A DNA stretch of 64,000 bases from Curvularia sp. ZM96 (Eukaryota; Ascomycota; Dothideomycetes; Pleosporales; Pleosporaceae). Below the pieces are notes generated by a model. It was not told the origin of the DNA and made no database searches. It saw only the letters and a program-made list of their open reading frames with translations. Of the stretch, positions 11,230-22,398 are shown one piece after another (within the stretch, counting starts at the first letter, position 1; the number at the start of each line of letters is the position of its first letter). Made by a program: the position numbers and the translations under genes. The stretch is taken from assembly GCA_022457065.1 (NCBI GenBank), contig JAJGBQ010000004.1, forward strand, positions 3,100,001-3,164,000. Direction: 5' to 3'.

Positions 11230-12555
11230 TAGATATCTAGCTTGCTATCTTCTTGATTAATTCTAACTAAATTCTAAGCAATTAGAGTGCTGCTGCTATC
11301 TATAGCGTGTCTAAACGAACGATCCGCCGCCGACGCGCTAGTGTCCCTGCGCGACGCGATTGCCAACCTAACTTAAAGAAACTAATCTAGCTAGAAGAAG
11401 AGGTAATTATAAGCCACATACTTAATCTAGATTAGCGTGGATTCGCGCCTACGTATGTAGCCGTGCGCGATATGGCCGATAGGCTGTTGGCTGCGCGTGG
11501 TGAAGAACGCGTTAGAGTTAACTAGCCGTCTACCTTCGTTAAACGTACAGACAGTCTTACGACGCGTTTTAATTAGACATACGATAGGCAAAGAGCTCTA
11601 TGTGAAGATCTAGTCTTAATTAAGAGTTAGTTTAAGCTTGTAGAGTAGACTAAGGCTAAGTATAGCATCTATAACGAGGACGTCTATAACTTTAACGAAG
11701 CTGGCTTCTTAATAGGCAAGATTACTACTTAGCTTGTCGTTATAGTATTAGAGAGAAGAGGCTGGCTAAAGACTATTTAGCTAGGTAGCTAAGAGTGGGT
11801 GACGTTTATTGCTAGGATTAACGCAGCTAGTTAGGCTATCCCGCCGTTTCTTATCTTTACTAGCTAGCATCACCTATCTGCCTAGTACGAGGAGGCAGAG
11901 ATCCCACGCGACTAGGCGATTGCAGTTAGCGATAATGGCTGGACGACTAATAAGCTAGAAGTTGAGTGGCTGAAGCACTTTATTAAGCATACAGATAGTA
12001 AGGTAGTTAGAGCACGTCGCCTGCTTATTCTTGACGGCTATAAGAGTCATAACTCTCTTACGTTTTAGAAGCTCTATAAGGAGAATAATATCTACACGCT
12101 CTATATGCCGCCTCACTCGTCTCACCTACTTTAGCCTCTTGACGTAGGCTGCTTCTCGCCATTAAAGCGCGCGTATAGCCGTGAGGTAGAGAGCCTAATA
12201 CGCAACTATATTAACTATATTACTAAGCTCGAGTTTCTGCTAGCGTTTAAGGCAGCCTTTGATTAATTCTTTACGTTAGCTAATATCTGCTTAGCTTTTC
12301 AAGGCGCAGGCCTTGTTTCTCTTTAACAAGACGCTATTCTTTTAAAGCTTGATGTATAGCTTCGTACGCCTACTCCGCTAGCTATTCTAGCAGAAGCTCT
12401 CTAGTAGGCCCGTATACTAAGTAACGTACGCGAGCTTGAAGCTTAATTAATACTAATACGTGATCGCGTTTAGCGGTATTAGGGCTCGTCGCTAGCTTTA
12501 ATTATCGCGGCGATTGACCAGCTTAAGAAGGGCGCTAAGGTTATAATACTCTCGG
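11230..12555 (+). pseudogene. El3 transposase, N-terminal and catalytic part, RIP-degraded
   Basis: Conceptual translation on the plus strand shows a DDE_1 transposase related to El1. YNEDVYNFNEAGF near 11,680 has the first catalytic Asp changed to Asn. [12 protein letters not shown] lies near 12,035 and MPPHSSHLL...PLDVGCFSPLKRAY near 12,105-12,175. Many TAG/TAA codons sit where relatives have Gln (CAG/CAA) or Trp, the pattern of C-to-T and G-to-A change. The exact start is not recognisable. The coding frame is cut at 12,560 by the gypsy insertion. Confidence 0.85.
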
Positions 12556-12560
12556 CTAAG

Positions 12561-12984
12561 TGTTAAGAGTGGATCTTGAGTGGAAGTAATATAAGACTTC
12601 TAGTGTCAAGACTCTAAGGTTAGTTTTCGCGGATAAAGTAATAGGGTAATATAAATAGTTCTCTATAAGTAACTATTATATTATAGGTACTTATACTCGT
12701 AACTTAAGTTAAATATATCGAGCTATAAGGGCTTAATACCTAATTCTATATACTTCTACTTAATATAAGTTACTTAGTTGCTTAGTTCTGCTAGAAACTA
12801 CTAATTAACTAAGCATCGTGTATATTTCTATAGAGTGCTTAGTTACTTAGTAGCGCTAAGAGCTACTAATTACTAATTAAGTCACGTGATGTGCAGCGTG
12901 GTCCTAGAAGGATTATGGCGTAGTCGCGATTCTTTAAACTACTTACGGGTCTACTTTATATTAGCGTTTTTAGAGATTGTAACA
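12561..12984 (-). repeat. 3' LTR (element polarity) of gypsy element
   Basis: 424 bp, same length as the copy at 19152-19575. The differences are unevenly distributed: this copy is the less mutated one near 12561 and the more mutated one near 12984. Confidence 0.93.
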
Positions 12985-13000
12985 CTATTCTCCCCTTCTA
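12985..13000 (-). other. polypurine tract of gypsy element
   Basis: On the minus strand this is TAGAAGGGGAGAATAG, directly abutting the 3' LTR. It is the usual primer for plus-strand DNA synthesis and fixes the element's orientation. Confidence 0.75.
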
Positions 13001-13140
13001 TTAGTTTATCCTTAAACCTAGAGCCTTAGAGTTTATTATTTAGGAGACGTATTTAGAGTTAGTATATTAGGCGGGGTCTTAGTAGCACGCTATAACTAAC
13101 TAGGTTTCTATATTATAGGCGTTATTGCCTACTATCTATT

Positions 13141-13722
13141 ATGCCTAAATAATAACCTTTATCTAGCACTATTTATCGTCAAAATCTTGCTAAATTTATT
13201 AATTCCTTTAGAACTATTATAGTATAGAAGTGTACTACGTGCGAAAAGAATAAGCGGGTATGTAAGATACACGTTTGTTCTAGAAAATATAGCGAGTATA
13301 TTCGTCGTAGTTAACAGTGTAACGTCTGTATTACTAAGTTGGAGTTCTAGCGTCTAGCTACTAAGAAGGAGAAGCTAGAAAGCTAGATAAAAGAGAGTCG
13401 TGAGGCGCAGAATGCTACGATTCGTCTTTACAAGAAGGCGTTAGACGAGTTACGAGTCTATCGTGCCTAGAAGTAGCGGTTATAGTTGTAAATAGATTTG
13501 TTAGAGAAGCGCGCTAAGGAGGCGATTGCTATAGAGAGTCGAGAGCTCAAGAAGTTAGAGCGCAAAGGCGTTATAGAGTTCGGCGGGTCCGATCCTTCTA
13601 TTAACTTGTTATCTAGTACTTAGGGTGCCTTTAAAGGTTTCCCCTTAGACTACTAGAAGCCTTTAGACTTAAGTTCTCTTAGCGTTAGTAATATTAGTAA
13701 TACGCCTATTTCCTCTTCTTAA
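13141..13722 (+). pseudogene. antisense accessory frame of gypsy element (Cys-rich + coiled coil)
   Basis: An ATG at 13141 opens a 194-codon frame ending TAA at 13720-13722 on the strand opposite gag-pol, between pol and the 3' LTR. It is crossed by 12 stops, all TAG or TAA and so explainable as damaged CAG/CAA/TGG codons, with no frameshift. The N-terminal third is Cys/Lys/Arg-rich (KCTTCEKNKRVCKIHVC, then a region where Tyr codons probably replace Cys). The middle is a heptad-like coiled coil rich in Lys, Glu and Leu. The tail is Ser/Pro/Asp-rich. This resembles small Cys-rich hypothetical proteins annotated in fungal genomes; no function is known to me. Confidence 0.6.
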
Positions 13723-14149
13723 TAGTATATTTTTCCTTTTATAACGTTGTAGGTTTATTATAGAATCTTACTTCGTTAGTTTTTCCTTTTATTAGTTTTA
13801 CTCTTCTAGTATAGTAGTAGATATTATTTTATTTTTAGTATTTCTTTAGTAGTTACTAATAGTTTTATAGATTAGCTTTAGATTCCTATGTGTTTTCTAA
13901 TTCTAGGTATCTCTTCTATTTAACTAGCTATTCCTAGTAGAAGTCGTTGTCTTAGAAATCGTTCCTTCTAGTCTCTCTATATTCTTAGAGATCTTCTACG
14001 TCGTATTTGTCGTCTTCTTCTATTTCGTAGTGAAATATTCCTTATAATAGCGTTTTAGGGTCTACTAGTTCTAATAGTTTAATATAGAATCTTAGGTATA
14101 TCTTAGCGTCTAGTAGTAGATCTAATATATAGGTTACTAGTCTGTTTTA

Positions 14150-15300
14150 CTTTAAAATTAAAAATAGTCTAACCTTAACGTTGTCTAGTCCTTTGCTTAG
14201 TCGTTTCGTTTAAAGATTCTTCGTGAGTAGATATACTTTATCCCCCTTTTTTAGCTAAGGTGCTATTTTTCTTTTCTAGTTAATATATAAAATACTCTAG
14301 CGTTATACCTTTTTAAGTAATTCTCGTAGTTATTTATATATTTTCTTTAGTTCTTTAGCCGTCGTAATAGCTACTTCTATTTTTATACTTAGTAAAGTCC
14401 TAGTAAAGAGATTTAGATATCTCCTATAGTTTACGTAAAATAGTATTTGTTCTATAGATTCTAATATTTTGTTATTATACGCTAGTTATGCTATTAGTAA
14501 TAGTTATACCTAATTATTTTACTAATAGTTAGTATAGATGCGTAGGTATATTTTTATAGTCCTATTTATTCTTTCTATTTATCTATTAGTTTCTAGGTAG
14601 TAAGCTATAGATAGCTTTCTTTTTATTCCTATTATTACTATTAAGGTAGTCTAAAAGTTTAACGTAAAGAGCTTATCTCTATTACTAGTAATTAACTTTA
14701 GTATTCCGTAGTTTCTCGTAATTCTGTCGTAGAATATATATGCGAGTTATTCTATATCGTAATCTTTTCTAAATACGATATATACTACGTATTTAGTAAA
14801 CCTGTCTACTATAACTAGAATTACGTTATAGCTAATATTAGTTATAGAGTCCTTTAAGACTAGTAGTCCTATTACGAAGTCTATAGAGATATCTATCTAG
14901 GGTGCGTCTAGTAATTCTTGTGCTTATATTTCTCTATATAGTATATAAGTACTATACTTATTCTTCTAGCATTATTCGCATTTAGCGATAAAGACTATAA
15001 TCTTGTCTTTTATTTTACTAAATTCGTAGTTTTATTAAATTAGTTCTATTATTCTAGTAATTCTAGGGTGTCCGTGTACTAGATCGTTATAATATTGTCA
15101 AATAATTTCTTCTTACTAGTCTTTATATATATCGTTTCTAATTTTAAGTATTCTATTAATAGTCCTTACTAGTTCTAGAGATCTATCTTCGTTTTACTTA
15201 AGTATCGTAGTGTCGATAATTTCTTTAGTTTCTACGATATCTAGTCTTTAGCTAAGAGCGTCTACTCTACTATTTTCTTTTTCTAGTGTGTACACTATCT
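14150..15300 (-). pseudogene. gypsy integrase region, degraded
   Basis: Reverse-strand translation around 14966-15110 gives an HHCC zinc-binding module of retroviral-type integrase: LVHGHPGITRTIELI, then AKCE-stop-C, where the stop stands for Gln between the two Cys. The catalytic core should follow toward lower coordinates but was too damaged to mark residue by residue. Outer limits are estimates. Confidence 0.7.
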
Positions 15301-17250
15301 TAAACTTATATTATCTAAGTAGCTTAGTCTATTAGGTCTAGCGTTAGTTAAGAGATTTCGTAGTAATAAAGTGTACTAAGTTCTTATAGTCTATATAGAT
15401 AGTAAGTTCTAAGTAGCTTTCTACGTATACTCTCTAGTATTTTAGACATATAACTATTACGAGTAGTTCCTTATCGTATACGTCGTATCGTTTCTCTAGT
15501 TCTAAGAACTTTCTTAAGTAATATGCTATTAGGTGCTATTTACTATTAATATAGATACTAGCGTAGCCTTCTAAGACTAAGTCTAATACGTTAGTTTTAA
15601 ATTTTAGTAGTACTTCTAAAACAAATATTCTAAAGTATAGTAGCGTAATATATACTTTCTTAAGTGTCTTAAAGGCGTTATTAGTCTTTTTATTCTAGTT
15701 CTATAGAGTATCTTTTTGTATAAGTCGCGTTATTAGTGTCGCGATCTTTAAGTAGTCTTTAATAAATTCTTAGTTAAAGTTTACGAATCTAAGAAATAAT
15801 TAAATATCTGTAACGTTCTTTAGTATTAGCTAGTTCTTAATAACTTTAATCTTTTCTTTACTTATTTATACTCTATTTATCTCTACTACGTAGTCTAGAA
15901 AGTTAACCTTAGTCTTGTAAAATTCACACTTCTTTAGCTTAAGTCGAAGGCTATAGTCGTTAAGAGCTTAAAGTACTTTTATAACGTGTCTAGTATAGTT
16001 CTTCTTATTCTCTAAGTAGATTAGAATATTATCTAAGTAGGCGATAACGAATATATCTAAATAGGGTCTAAGTACGTTATTAATAAGTGCTTAAAATATA
16101 GCTAGGGCGTTCGTAAGCCTAAACGGCATAACTATATATTTAAAATATCTATATCTTATTTAAAAAGCCGTTTTCTATTTTTTATCTTTCTTAATTCTAA
16201 TAAGGTAGTATCCGTCTCTTAAGTCTAGTGCTATAAAGATCTTTACTCGAGATAATTAATTCTAAAGTTCTTTAATATTTAGTAGTAGGTATTAATTCTT
16301 AACTATAATATCGTTTAGTTTTCTATAGTTAATATATAGTTAATCTATTCTATTCTTCTTTAGTACGAATATAACTAGATATCTTACTAAAGATGTTAAC
16401 GGTTGTATATAGCCTTTAGCTAATAACTTGTCTAGGTACTCTTATAGTACTATAAGTTCTCGTTCTAATTATTAATAAATTAGGCTAAAAGTTAGTTACT
16501 TTCCTTTCTATAAGACTATCTTATAGTTCTAGAGTTAATACTTTAGTAACGCTTATTTGTCTACTACTTCCTAAAATAGATATTTAAATCTTCTATATTA
16601 TTTAGGAATCTCTAGAGTTACGCTCTTCTTCTATTTACCTCTAGCTTCGTGATCCGTTAGCCTAGTATTAGTATCTACTAGGTTTAGCTTCCTATCTAGA
16701 GAACTACCTTTTAAGTACGCTTCTCTTTCTACGTTATTATACTACTTAGTAATATTACTCTTATCTACTATTAAACTCTACTAATGTCTAGACTAGCTTG
16801 CGGTTGCGTCTAGTCTATAGTACTTAAATTAAAACACCTTCGACTTCTAGTTAATCTACGGGTTATGTTTTTATAGCTATAGAAGTCCTAATATAATATC
16901 GTAGATAGCTAGTCTAAGAACGTCTAGGTTAATTCTCTCCTTATACTCTTAGATACTAAGCGTTACTTACTTAACCTTATATATTATCTCGTTTTCTTTT
17001 AGTATTAACTCGCTAGTAGCGACATATAGTAGATATAGATATTATTTCCGTAGCTACGAAAGTTCTACTTTCTAGACTACGTGCGCTAAAATATAGTTAT
17101 TCTATACTCCTAAATCTACTAGTGCCTATATCTATATTCTATTAAGCTTTACTATAAGCTTAATTAATTCTAGAGAGTTTACTAAGTTAATTTCTCTAGA
17201 GAGGCCGCGTTCTCTTATCGCTAGCCTAAAAAAGACTATAGTTCTTTGTA
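15300..17250 (-). pseudogene. gypsy protease / reverse transcriptase / RNase H region, degraded
   Basis: Reverse-strand translation at about 16190-16455 reads as the reverse-transcriptase fingers and palm: YLDKLLAKGYIQPLTS, VIFVLKKN, a YINYRKLND block and FIALDLRDGYYLIRI, with stops at former Gln/Arg/Trp sites. The LDLRDGYYLIRI part is the first catalytic-Asp motif of Ty3/gypsy RT. RNase H and protease limits are inferred from element order. Confidence 0.75.
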
Positions 17251-17699
17251 GCTATAATATTCTTTAGCGTCTTAGTACTTATCGCACTTATTACTTAGGT
17301 ATATTTACTAATATGGCTAGTTACACTCTCTAGTAGTGCCGTCTTCGTTCTCGTATATAATCTATATATAGACGACGTCTACTACGTCCTCGTGTTCTAA
17401 AAAATAAACTATTTCTCTCTTTTTCTATAGATATTTAGCGCATAGGTTATTCTTATATTCGTACTAATTCTATTTATATCTAGGTTCTTCTTAAACCTTC
17501 TTTAGTAACTATCCTTCGTTCTATTTTACGTTCTAGTGTACTAGATAAAACTTAGTAGTATATATAGTCTAGTATAACTTGCTATATTACGGGTTATTTA
17601 TATTATACTAATATTAACTAACTTAGTAGATATTGTCGTTAGTCTAGACTTCCTATATCTTCTATGCCTATTGTAGTATGTTTAACTTTTCTTGCTTAT

Positions 17700-19100
17700 A
17701 AGGTTAGTAATAATATTTCTTATATTAGTGTATTCTTTCTTATAGCCTATTAATATTAGTAGTAATATACGCGTAGTTAGATAGGGTTTGCGTAGTTTTA
17801 ATCTCGTAGAAGTTAATATTAGAGTAGAGATGCTATAAGTTATAGTATATTAGGAGTAGTATTCCTAGTTATATATAGTTATAAGTATAGTATTCTTATC
17901 TAAGTATTTTGTTTAGCTTCTAAATCTAAGTTTCTATATAGTAGGTGTTATCTTAACTAGATAATCGTGCTAGTATAGCTAGTCGATACTTCTTCTTAAA
18001 GCTAGCTATCTTTTTATACTTTATCTTAGGCGTCTAAGATTCCTTTTTCTTAGGTATCTTATATTTCTCGTCGCTTAGAGGCTCGTTATCCTTATTAGAT
18101 ACTTCTAGAGCTGTAAGGGTAATATCTTTAAATTCTTTAAGAAGTTCTTCTTCTCTGTTAGGTGCGGTTAGCGTAGGTTAAGTAATAATATTCTATTTCT
18201 TATCGTTATTAAGTTCTAACTTTCTTTGTATTATATTAAGCTATTGCTTAACCTTATTCGTATCTACGCTTTAGCAGTCTCGTACTATGTAGTCTTTCTT
18301 ACTATACTTATAGTAGTTAAACGTTTTCTTAGATTATTTTTTATTATTTCTTTCTAGCTCTTTACCTTTATTAAGGTTATTAAGGTATATTAGTTCTACA
18401 CTAAATCTACGGTAGGCTTCTAGGGTCCTAGAAGTATAGTTTTATTATTTTCCCGTGTTAGGCTATAAACGTTAGTATTAGTTTTATTAAGGCTAATTGT
18501 TTAAGCTTCTTTAGTTACGCGTTCCTTTTATAAATAGTTATTCTTCTAATACAAGTTCGTAAAGTTTATTATCTAATTTTATAGCTTTAGTTATAAGTTT
18601 CTCTAAGTTAGTAATTAAGGTTCTAGTTTTTATAAGTTTCTTACGTACTAAAGGTTTAAGACCTTATTTATACATACGTATAAGAACGTTATTATTTTAA
18701 TTAATTCTTATAGCGTACTATTAGAATAGGGTCGTATAGTTGGCGGTAGGCCCTATCTATTATAAAGTCTAAATCTTTTATTCTATAACTACTAATTCCT
18801 TAAATAGTAAGAAGTTTTATTATATTTTAGTTTTAAAGGCGTTCTAGTCTTTAACTAAGGTAGTATTATTAGTATCTTCGATAGATTCGTCTATATAACG
18901 TTAGATAATAAGGTTAGCCTATTTCTCTACGTCACCTTGAAAGTACGTGAAGGCCAAGACGACCTTATTATTATCGTTAATTCTATCTCTCTAGAGATAG
19001 AAGTAATAGTTAACCTAGAGGAGCTAAGCTTCGAGCTTATTACAGTTACTATAGTATAAGTTAGGCTTGTTACTAAGGTTAGTAGATTCTCTAGTCTAGA
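17700..19100 (-). pseudogene. gypsy gag region with damaged CCHC zinc knuckle
   Basis: At 18273-18320 the reverse strand reads FNYYKYSKKDYIVRDC, spaced exactly like a CX2CX4HX4C retroviral zinc knuckle but with Tyr at the first two Cys and the His positions. Each change is a single G-to-A or C-to-T step (TGY to TAY, CAY to TAY), as RIP would produce. Outer limits are approximate. Confidence 0.7.
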
Positions 19101-19151
19101 AAGCGTCTAGAGTGTTTATAGCAATGTCGCTTATTATAAAGATATTTAAAG

Positions 19152-19575
19152 TGTTAAGAGTAGATCTTAAGTAGAAGTAATATAAGACTTCTAGTATTAA
19201 GACTCTAAAGTTAGTTTTCGCGGATAAAGTAATAGGGTAATATAAATAATTCTCTATAAGTAACTATTATATTATAGGTACTTATACTCGTAACTTAAGT
19301 TAAATATATTAAGCTATAAGGGCTTAATACCTAATCCTATATACTTCTACTTAATATAAGTTACTTAGTTACTTAGTTCCGCTAGGAACTACTAATTAAC
19401 TAAGTATTGTGTATATTTCTATAGAGTGCTTAGTTACTTAGTAGCGCTAAGAGCTACTAATCACTAATCAAGTCACGTAATGTGCGGCGTGGTCCTAGGA
19501 GGATTGCGGCGTAGTCGCGATCCTTCAAACTGCTTACGGGTCCACTTTGTGTCAGCGTTTTCAGGGATCGTAACA
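19152..19575 (-). repeat. 5' LTR (element polarity) of gypsy element
   Basis: 424 bp; in element orientation it begins TGTTACGATCCCTG and ends CTTAACA. About 32 transition differences from the other LTR and no transversions or indels that I could see. Confidence 0.93.
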
Positions 19576-19580
19576 CTAAG

Positions 19581-19860
19581 CTAATGCGCGATTAGATCGC
19601 TAGCCTTGAAAGAGCTAATACAGTAGTATTAGAGCGTAGACGGCGTAAGAAGAAGCGGATATAGAAGCACGGAGTCCTTACAAAGGGAGCTAGAGAGGAT
19701 ATACTCGCTTAACGCGAGGCTGATAAGCAGATTGCTTGTGAGGAGCGTTAGGGTGGGGAGCGATTAGGTATTAGTCGCCGGGCTCTAACGCGCTATAGCA
19801 AGTGTAAAGAGACTGGCTATAACTCGCGTACATGTAAGAAAGATACTCTAGATAGTAACT
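19581..19860 (+). pseudogene. El3 transposase, C-terminal zinc-knuckle part
   Basis: This continues the El3 transposase after the gypsy insertion. Translation gives a basic coiled stretch, then RYSKCKETGYNSRTCKK, matching the C-terminal CxxCxxxGHNxRTC knuckle of El1 and El4 with one Cys changed to Ser-Lys-Cys context and His to Tyr. Interior TAG stops again replace Gln codons. Confidence 0.8.
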
Positions 19861-19925
19861 AATCTACTATCTTAATATCTATTAAAATTATCTATATGTG
19901 GTGGAGCTACACACTTATAGAGTTG

Positions 19926-19983
19926 TGCAAGTTTGGTGGGGTGCGGCGCTCGCCCGTGTGCGGCGCTCGCCCGTGGAACACGT
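19926..19983 (-). repeat. El3 right terminal inverted repeat
   Basis: Inverted copy of 11109-11166, separated from it by 8.8 kb because of the nested insertion. Confidence 0.92.
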
Positions 19984-19985
19984 TA

Positions 19986-20576
19986 TTTCTTTTTCTTTTT
20001 TCACTGATGGCTCGCCTGTGACGATTGGCCTATCAAAAAGTATCACAAAAAACGGCAGGCCGCCCCTCAGCCCGCCAAAAAGAAAACAGTCATAGATTTA
20101 CTCCTAATAGCTGCTATTAGTTAGAGATCTATATTACTATCGCCAATAGTACTGCCTTAGCGTGACAGCAGGTCACGTGGTTGCACCCCGCTCCGACTAT
20201 TACTTTCTGACGTAGACCTGAGTACTTGCATCGACCACTTGTTGTCATCATCAGGAGAGGAATCCTTCCTGCTGTTATTTGTAACAAAAGAATTAACACT
20301 GTTCAGTCAAGCAATCTGAGACACGTCTAGTCCGGTGAACTGAATTGTGTCGGCAAGGCAAACTGCGCGTCTTCACTTCATGCAAACGCAAATGTGATAG
20401 TGCGAAGAACTAGCCTTCGCTTTTAGTCTTGGCAATGTGGTGAGTAGTGAGTGCCAACCCACCCTCACCATGAGACCTGGGATGAAGTGATACCGGCCAC
20501 GGTCTACATCCTCTCTCTTCTCAGCTGTCACTTCCACAAATCGACAAGCGCTCAACCACTGATTCACTCTGGCAAA
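19986..20576. other. intergenic right of El3
   Basis: Non-coding. Base composition returns to normal after about 20,100. It includes the promoter and leader of the ISG12-like gene; no specific site was recognised. Confidence 0.5.
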
Positions 20577-21586
20577 ATGGATATCAACACACTTTTGGCA
20601 GCCTGGAATCGATCTTTTCGTAACGAATATACCCACACAAGACTGCCGAGCCAGGATGTAGAAGCTGAGATCCCAGAGGCTACTTATGAGGACACCAAGA
20701 ATGAATCCGATAGTGATTTCGCTGAGTCTGAGGTACGAGAGAATGCAGAAAACAGCTCCGAACATGAAGTCAACAACGCCCTTGAAGCTCACGAAGCTCA
20801 CGAAGCTCCCGATAATTCAGAGATCGGGAACGGCGCCAGTCACAATAGCAGGGATACAAACCCCGATAATGGCATTGCCAGAAGGTTCCAAACATTCGGT
20901 CGTCTTGCATCTGGCTGGGTTACAGCAGGGGCCAAAGCGGCTGCAACAAAGGTCAAAGCAGTTGCCTTGCAGGCCCGAGACTCTGTTCTCTCCGCCGTCA
21001 AGACTCTGAAGGAGAAAGGCGTCATCAATGCCGCAAAGGATCTCCGAGACTGGGTCCGTGAGCATCCATGGAAGACCGCTCTCGTTGTTGTGCCGCTCTT
21101 TGCCACGGCATGTGCGGCTATCACCCTCTTGGCCATTGGATTTGGTCCGGGTGGCGTCGCAGCTGGTAAGTCTCTAACAATCAATGCCTGGTTTTCAGTC
21201 CAAAGTTCTGACTCGTATTAGGCAGTGCAGCAGCCGCTATCCAGGCCGGTATTGGTAATGTCGTTGCCCATTCCCTATTTGCTACCTGCACTAGTGCAAT
21301 GATGGGTGGCTACGGTGCTCCCATCATCTTTGGTGGCACTTGGGTCCTGACTCTCGTTGCTACGGCAGCCACTAAGAGATTCTGGAGATGGTGGAACAGC
21401 CCGAACGAGCGTCGCTTAGTACGCATGCAGACAGGACCATCTAGGACCGTTTTGGAATCATTGGACAAGGCCGCGGAAATAGTTATTTTTAATTCTACTG
21501 TGGTAGCTACACTTGTTGTGTACTATGTCAAGAGTTGGATGCAGGCTCATAGGCAAAGGCGTGAATATCAGACACCTCTCTTATAG
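20577..21586 (+). CDS. ISG12/IFI6-family (Ifi-6-16) membrane protein
   Basis: Exons 20577-21165 and 21222-21586 join in frame to 317 residues; the 56-nt intron has GTAAGT and TTAG. The N-terminal half is acidic, with a short repeat of Glu-Ala-His around residues 80-90. A Lys/Ala-rich helix follows (ASGWVTAGAKAAATKVKAVA). The centre carries a hydrophobic segment (ALVVVPLFATACAAITLLAI), then GFGPGGVAAGSAAAAIQAGIG and SLFATCTSAMMGGYG, the Gly/Ala pattern of the interferon-induced ISG12 family. Two further hydrophobic segments precede the C-terminus. Animal members sit in mitochondrial or ER membranes and affect apoptosis; the fungal role is unknown. Confidence 0.8.
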
Positions 21587-22398
21587 TCAGACTTTCGGAA
21601 CCTAGCAGGAATTTCAGCCTAGGGAGATGGTAGAGAAGACCACTCTACGCATACCAATTTTGGGAAAGGATGCTTACAGAATGCAAAGGCAAGGGAGGCC
21701 GGGTGGAGCATGTATAAATAGGTTCATCAGCATCAAGTGCTACTGAGCGCGCCCAGCGTTCAAAGTAGATACCAATACGAGAACTTTTACGCAATGGAAA
21801 TTACCAAATGTTACGAGATACTCTTCCTTTATCTATTCTTGGGTTTGACATTCGCTCGTGAACACGCCAAATGAATGAGGTGACGAATCTCATGCATCTG
21901 GAACGCAGTTGCTGACGAGGCAGTCTGGTAAAGAGCGTTCCCAAAGGTTGGGCGAACTGCATCGTTCATAGGCGCTGTAGGTTGCTATTAGAATTCCAAT
22001 ATCTTCAAATTATTGGTGAGGTACTCTCATTCAGCTGGTGCAACAGTTTATCCACATTTATTGGTGATACAATAATCAAATGTCAAGACATTTGCGATTT
22101 ACAAGAGCATATCGGAAGTTGAGTGCAAGTGAATGGGCAGAATTCCGCGGATGTGCAGCCCAGCATTTGCTATTAACGAGTGTTTTTGGTTGTTGCTGAT
22201 GTTACATGGGGCTTATAGTGGAGCACACAAGTGGTTTGTGATGCACATGCACACGGAGATATGTATGGAAGTTGCAATTGTTAATGTCGTGGCGGAGTTC
22301 GGTCTTAGGCATCCCATGCTGAGTAACGATGGCAGACGCCATGAACGTCAGCCGCTGGTAGGCGCCTCGTCCTGACCACCCACGCCAAGCCCCGCATC
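21587..22398. other. intergenic
   Basis: No gene supported. The 80-codon frame at 22133-22375 has no recognisable features. It serves as 3' region of the ISG12-like gene and promoter of the Zn2Cys6 gene. Confidence 0.5.

Larger units (their letters stand above)
12561..19575 (-). mobile_element. Ty3/gypsy LTR retrotransposon, RIP-degraded, full length
   Basis: A 7,015-bp element has two 424-bp LTRs with TG...CA ends and a perfect 5-bp target duplicate CTAAG (12556-12560 and 19576-19580). Polarity is minus: the polypurine tract sits at 12985-13000. Gag zinc knuckle, reverse transcriptase and integrase follow in gag-pol order from high to low coordinates. RT upstream of integrase defines Ty3/gypsy. 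The interior is very AT-rich and saturated with stops at former Gln/Trp codons. No primer-binding site matching a tRNA could be recognised next to 19151, perhaps because of mutation. An extra antisense frame lies at 13141-13722. Confidence 0.93.
11109..19983 (+). mobile_element. El3: Fot1-like transposon split by a gypsy element
   Basis: Matching 58-bp inverted repeats lie at 11109-11166 and 19926-19983 with TA duplicates at 11107-11108 and 19984-19985. Removing the inserted retrotransposon and its 5-bp duplicate leaves about 1,855 bp, the same size as El1 (1,850) and El4 (1,833). The transposase remnants on both sides of the insertion are in the same orientation, so one element was interrupted. 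Confidence 0.92.

Noticed and set aside
11109..19983. CRISPR array or phage-like element in the repetitive region
   Set aside because: The repeats are LTRs and inverted repeats of eukaryotic transposons; there are no regular spacers.
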